A stretch of 64,000 nucleotides of DNA from NCBI RefSeq assembly GCF_004341505.2, contig NZ_SLYP02000001.1:1685001-1749000 (forward strand). The letters are read 5' to 3'. Within the stretch, counting starts at the first letter, position 1. Each line of letters opens with the position of its first letter. The position numbers were made by a program, and so were the translations under genes. Positions 60,604 to 64,000 of the stretch are shown here, one piece after another. The notes beneath the pieces were generated by a model that saw only the letters and a program-made list of their open reading frames with translations, was not told where the DNA came from and searched no databases. The stretch comes from Sphingomonas sp. JUb134 (GTDB lineage Bacteria; Pseudomonadota; Alphaproteobacteria; Sphingomonadales; Sphingomonadaceae).

Positions 60604-62790
60604 ATGGCCACATCAGCCGCGCCCGCCCCTAGCACGGCCCCTCCGAGGCTTCAAATCAACCGGCGGGTGTATTTTTTGCATGTGGTCGAGCGGTGGCTTG
60701 AAGCCGAGCGGGACCAGTTGCCGCTGTGGATCCCCGTGGCACTCGGCACGGGCATCGCCGCCTGGTTCGTGCTGCCCAACGTTTCCTCGTGGATGGCGTT
60801 CCTGCTCGGCGCGCTTGGAGTCGGGGCCGCGGGCATCGTCTTTCCGCCGGCCGGGCGGCTCGGGCGGATCGTCGCGGGTGCCGGGCTGCTCGCCGCGCTC
60901 GGCTGCGCGCTGGTGTGGTGGCGTGCCGAGCGCGTTGCGGCGCCGGTGCTGGCGCGGCCCGGCGTCTTCGCCTTCACCGCGCGGGTAGAGCGGGTGGAGC
61001 CCCTGCCTGCGCGCGAGCTGGTGCGGCTGCGGCTCGCGCCGGTCGACATGCCCACGCTGCCGCCGATCGTGCGGGTCAACGTGCCGCAGGATGCGCTGCC
61101 GGCCGGCGCAGGCTCCGGCGCCGTGTTGCGGCTGCGTGCCCGACTCGTGCCCCCGCCGCCGCCTGCCGTACCCGGCGCCTATGACTTCACCCGCGTGGCG
61201 TGGTTCGACCGCGTCGGCGCGACGGGCCGCGGCTTCGCGCCGATGGAGGTGGTGACGCCGGCGGTCACCCCCGGCGCCGGGCTGCGCAACCGCCTGACCG
61301 CCCACATCCAGCAGCAGGTGCCCGGCAGCGAGGGCGGAGTCGCGGCCGCGCTGGTGACCGGAGACCGGGGCGCCATCGGCGAGGACGCGGACGAGGCGAT
61401 GCGCCGCGCGGGCCTCGCCCACCTGCTGTCGATCAGCGGCCTGCACGTGACGGCCGTGGTCGGCGCGACCATGTTGCTGTTGCTCCGCGTGCTCGCGCTG
61501 GTGCCGGCGCTCGCCTTGCGGGTGCGCCTGCCGCTGGTGGCGGCCTCGGGCGCGGCGCTGGCGGCGATCGGCTATACCTGGCTGTCGGGGGCCGAAGTGC
61601 CGACCATCCGCTCCTGCGTCGCCGCGCTGCTGGTGCTGGCGGCGCTCGCGATGGGGCGCGAGGCGATCACCTTGCGGCTGGTCGCGACCGGGGCCTTTCT
61701 GGTGCTGTTGCTGCTTCCAGAGTCGCTCGCCGGTCCCAGCTTCCAGCTGAGCTTCGCCGCCGTCACCGCGATCGTCGCGCTCCACGAACACCCGCGGGTT
61801 CGCGGCTGGTTCCAGGCGCGCGACGAAGGTCTGCCGCGCCGGCTTCTGCGCGGGCTCGGCTCGCTGCTGCTGACCGGCATTGCCGTGGAGGCGGTGCTGA
61901 TGCCGATCGGACTGTTCCACTTCCACAAGGCCGGGCTTTACGGGGCGCTCGCCAACATCGTCGCGATTCCGCTCACCACCTTTGTCGTCATGCCGGCGGA
62001 GGCGCTGGCATTGCTGCTCGATCTCCTCGGCCTCGGGGCGCCGGCCTGGTGGGTGGTAGAGCGCGCCCTGTCGCTGCTGCTGTGGATCGCGCAGACGGTC
62101 GCAGCCGCCCCGGGCTCCGTCGCGGCACTGCCGTCTATGCCGGGCGGGGCGTTCGGGCTGATGGTGGCAGGCGGGTTATGGCTGGCGCTGTGGCGTACCC
62201 GCACGCGGCTGCTGGGGCTGGCGCCGTTCGCGGCCGGGGCACTGTGGGCGCTCGCGACGCCCGCGCCGGACCTGCTCGTCACCAGCGACGGACGGCACCT
62301 CGCCATCCGCAGGCCCGAGGGGGGCATGGCGATCCTCCGCGACCGGGCAGGCGACTATGTGCGGGACACCCTAGGGGAAGGGGGCGGTGTCGAGGGCGAG
62401 CTGCCCCCGCTCGCCGAGCAGCCTAACGCCCGCTGCACCGCCGACGTCTGCGTCGTCGATGTTGCTGCCCGCGATCGCGTCTGGCGCGTCGTCGCCACCC
62501 GCAGCGGCTACCTGCTTCCGGTGCGCGACCTGATCGCCGCATGCCGCGACGCCGACATCGTCGTCAGCGAACGCCGCCTCCCGCGTGGTTGCACCCCGCG
62601 TTGGCTGCGGCTCGACAGACCGGTGCTCGCCCAAACGGGCGGCGTCGCCATCCGCTTCGATCCGCCCGAGGCGCGCCGCGTTCGAGCGCCCGGGGATCAG
62701 CACCCGTGGATCACCCCGCCGACGACGGCGCCCGTGGCGGATCGCTGGCCGCGGCGCAGAAGGAGCGGCCGGGACCACCCGTCTCCCTGA
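60604..62790 (+). CDS. comEC: ComEC/Rec2-family DNA uptake channel protein (728 aa)
   Basis: The inner-membrane channel for single-stranded DNA in natural competence. N-terminal DUF4131-like region with three membrane segments, an OB-like periplasmic part ([21 protein letters not shown]), then the Competence domain starting [20 protein letters not shown] with about eight membrane helices. The C-terminal soluble region ([18 protein letters not shown]) does not contain the HxHxDH metal motif of the metallo-beta-lactamase domain found in many ComEC proteins, so the nuclease function seems missing. ATG at 60604; no strong ribosome site. Competence itself is not proven by this gene. Confidence 0.88.
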   Translation: MATSAAPAPSTAPPRLQINRRVYFLHVVERWLEAERDQLPLWIPVALGTGIAAWFVLPNVSSWMAFLLGALGVGAAGIVFPPAGRLGRIVAGAGLLAALGCALVWWRAERVAAPVLARPGVFAFTARVERVEPLPARELVRLRLAPVDMPTLPPIVRVNVPQDALPAGAGSGAVLRLRARLVPPPPPAVPGAYDFTRVAWFDRVGATGRGFAPMEVVTPAVTPGAGLRNRLTAHIQQQVPGSEGGVAAALVTGDRGAIGEDADEAMRRAGLAHLLSISGLHVTAVVGATMLLLLRVLALVPALALRVRLPLVAASGAALAAIGYTWLSGAEVPTIRSCVAALLVLAALAMGREAITLRLVATGAFLVLLLLPESLAGPSFQLSFAAVTAIVALHEHPRVRGWFQARDEGLPRRLLRGLGSLLLTGIAVEAVLMPIGLFHFHKAGLYGALANIVAIPLTTFVVMPAEALALLLDLLGLGAPAWWVVERALSLLLWIAQTVAAAPGSVAALPSMPGGAFGLMVAGGLWLALWRTRTRLLGLAPFAAGALWALATPAPDLLVTSDGRHLAIRRPEGGMAILRDRAGDYVRDTLGEGGGVEGELPPLAEQPNARCTADVCVVDVAARDRVWRVVATRSGYLLPVRDLIAACRDADIVVSERRLPRGCTPRWLRLDRPVLAQTGGVAIRFDPPEARRVRAPGDQHPWITPPTTAPVADRWPRRRRSGRDHPSP

Positions 62791-63186
62791 CGCCGCACCG
62801 CGCCAGCTATCCACCTCCGCCTCGTCATTCTGACAAAGGCCGGGGTTGCTAGCCTCTCCCACGGCACCCGCCACGCATGCTCCTGCGGAGGCAGAAGCCC
62901 AGGTTGGGGTGCTGCACGTCGTTGTCCTGCTTGGACCCGGACCGCCGCCTACGCAGGGACTCGGCGTATCCGTACCTCTGCTCCGATGGCGAGGGTCCTG
63001 CCTCCGCGGGGCAGGATGATGTGCGCCGGGCCACCTCCCTCGCGGAGCGAACTCCCACGAGCCGCAGGCTGTGGCTCTTTGCAGAGCCCGCATCCCTTCG
63101 CCCACACGCGCAATGAAGACGGACATGAGCCGGGTCTCGCGGGTCAGTGGCCGCCACCCGGCTATAGGAGGGGCCCAGCTTCCGCC
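62791..63186. other. Non-coding 396-base gap with diverged inverted repeats
   Basis: The only gap over 300 bases. Both strands have short open frames, but their products have no recognisable features, and the base sequence has a patchwork look. CTCCTGCGGAGGCAG (from 62880) has an approximate reverse complement at about 62998 (TCCTGCCTCCGCGGGGCAGG), and further GC-rich near-palindromes occur (AGAGCC around 63080). This could be a degenerate dispersed repeat or a structured RNA. I see no promoter or tRNA in it. Confidence 0.4.
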
Positions 63187-63861
63187 TCAGTAGCGGCGCA
63201 GCAGCCCTGCAAGCTTCCCCTGCACCCGCACCTGATCCGGGCGATAACGCTGCGGATCATAGCTGCGGTTGGCCGGGTCGAGGCGGATCATCGCGCCTTC
63301 GCGGCGGAAATACTTCAGCGTCGCCTCGTTCTCGTCGATCAGCGCGACCACGATCTCGCCGTCGCGCGCCGCGTCGGTGCGGCGAACCAAGGCATAGTCG
63401 CCGTCGAGAATGCCGGCCTCGACCATCGAGTCGCCCGCGACCTCCAGGGCGTAATGCTCGCCCGAGCCCAGCAGCGCGGCCGGCACCGGCAGCATCTGCT
63501 GGCCTTCCATTGCCTCGATCGGGACGCCGGCGGCGATGCGGCCGTGCAGCGGGATCTCGATGACGTCGTTGGCGGGAGCGGGCGGCGCGACCGGCGCGCT
63601 TCGGGCGGGCGCCGTCTTGGCCGGCGCTTTCTTGGCCGCCTCGGGCCGGTCCGGCATCCGCAGCACTTCCAGCGCGCGGGCGCGGTTCGGCAGACGGCGG
63701 ATGAACTGGCGTTCCTCCAGCGCGCTGATCAGGCGATGCACGCCCGACTTCGACTTGAGGTCGAGCGCTTCCTTCATCTCCTCGAACGAGGGGGACACGC
63801 CGGTTTCCTTCAACCGGTCGTCGATGAAGCAGATCAGCTCGTGCTGCTTGCGCGTGAGCAT
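63187..63861 (-). CDS. lexA: LexA SOS repressor (224 aa)
   Basis: Represses DNA-damage genes until RecA triggers its self-cleavage. The winged-helix domain is [28 protein letters not shown] at the start, with [18 protein letters not shown] as recognition region. After a linker of about 35 residues rich in Ala, Pro and Lys, the S24 domain has the cleavage site Ala111-Gly112 (RIAAGVP), Ser145 (GDSMVEAG) and Lys183 (ATLKYF). Spacing of these three matches E. coli LexA. A perfect GAAC-N7-GAAC box lies 15 bases before the start, so it is autoregulated. It follows the end of moeA. Confidence 0.97.
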   Translation of the reverse strand: MLTRKQHELICFIDDRLKETGVSPSFEEMKEALDLKSKSGVHRLISALEERQFIRRLPNRARALEVLRMPDRPEAAKKAPAKTAPARSAPVAPPAPANDVIEIPLHGRIAAGVPIEAMEGQQMLPVPAALLGSGEHYALEVAGDSMVEAGILDGDYALVRRTDAARDGEIVVALIDENEATLKYFRREGAMIRLDPANRSYDPQRYRPDQVRVQGKLAGLLRRY

Positions 63862-63875
63862 GCGGTCCTCCGTCG

Positions 63876-63890
63876 GAACAGATATGGAAC
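63876..63890 (-). promoter_or_regulatory. SOS box of lexA (GTTC-N7-GTTC on the coding strand)
   Basis: GAAC at 63876-63879 and at 63887-63890, seven bases apart, equals GTTC-N7-GTTC in the direction of lexA. It lies 15 bases upstream of the lexA ATG, between lexA and the moeA stop, and fits the alphaproteobacterial LexA operator. Confidence 0.85.
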
Positions 63891-63915
63891 CTTTAGGAAA
63901 CGGAGCCGCCCCCTG

Positions 63916-64000
63916 TCAACCGATATCCAGGATTTCCACCGAGTCGCCCGCGTTTGCCGCGGCCGCATGGGGAGGACGCACGATCAGGCAGTCGGCCCGG
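63916..64000 (-). CDS. moeA: MoeA, C-terminal end (partial)
   Basis: The last 27 codons of a gene cut by the window edge. The translation RADCLIVRPPHAAAANAGDS followed by VEILDIG and a stop matches the C-terminus of molybdopterin molybdenumtransferase MoeA, where R-A-(D/N)-C/G-L-x-V and G-D-x-V are conserved. MoeA inserts molybdenum into molybdopterin. A moeA-lexA order is common in sphingomonads. Only the tail is visible, so the call is by pattern and neighbourhood. Confidence 0.75.
   Translation of the reverse strand, partial: RADCLIVRPPHAAAANAGDSVEILDIG

Noticed and set aside
62849..63157. 102-aa minus-strand and 79-aa plus-strand frames in the comEC-lexA gap
   Set aside because: Both are low in coding character and coincide with the inverted-repeat patchwork; no ribosome sites.
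1..64000. tRNA, rRNA, CRISPR array or IS element
   Set aside because: No cloverleaf-like segment with a CCA end, no rRNA signature, no regularly spaced repeats and no transposase were seen in the gaps or frames.

Overview
The window is high-GC DNA from an alphaproteobacterium, most likely a sphingomonad (Sphingomonas or a close relative). This rests on the gene content and order (comEC and lexA facing each other with the end of moeA behind lexA, and a gltX-gltA run), on an alphaproteobacterial SOS operator (GAAC-N7-GAAC) in front of lexA, on an EcfG-like GGAAC-N17-GTT promoter, and on several small secreted proteins of sphingomonad type. Genes are tightly packed, with many 4-base ATGA overlaps. 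I saw no rRNA, tRNA, CRISPR array, insertion sequence or plasmid origin.

Layout. Positions 1-4147 carry an SDR fragment, gph and the glmU-glmS amino-sugar pair. Positions 4255-10312 carry a response regulator with GGDEF and EAL domains, its partner histidine kinase, and a CstA-type transporter with its small YbdD partner. An Hsp70-like protein follows. Positions 11781-28173 hold a large exopolysaccharide locus: a WcaF-like acetyltransferase and a phage-flavoured SGNH esterase pair on the plus strand converge on a long, translationally coupled minus-strand operon. That operon runs from a small membrane protein and an O-antigen-ligase-like protein through Wza, Wzc, a helical-repeat protein, Gmd, Fcl, WcaI, a Wzx flippase, three more glycosyltransferases and a second polymerase-like membrane protein. 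The set resembles colanic acid machinery and predicts an L-fucose-containing exported polymer.

Positions 28445-41579 are mostly housekeeping and stress genes: an archaeal/eukaryotic-type prolyl-tRNA synthetase, RNase R, an ABC exporter, a PHA depolymerase, a flavin-binding stress protein, an S9 peptidase, topoisomerase IB, and a DJ-1/PfpI protein expressed from what looks like a paired general-stress promoter. Positions 41667-48009 form a second glyco-island whose ligase and glycosyltransferase look like exosortase-A-associated families, together with an asparagine-synthetase-like protein that lacks the N-terminal Cys; no exosortase is present here. Positions 48013-49214 form a divergent regulatory pair around a second perfect SOS-type operator: a LexA-like self-cleaving repressor faces a small HTH-like gene. 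Positions 49536-55672 encode TamA and TamB. The right end holds an SLC13-type permease, citrate synthase, glutamyl-tRNA synthetase, ComEC, LexA and the tail of MoeA.

The most original points are the SOS-box-controlled LexA paralogue divergon, the back-to-back EcfG-like promoter, the orphan exosortase-type glyco-island with small membrane genes, and the phage-like esterase pair attached to the exopolysaccharide locus.
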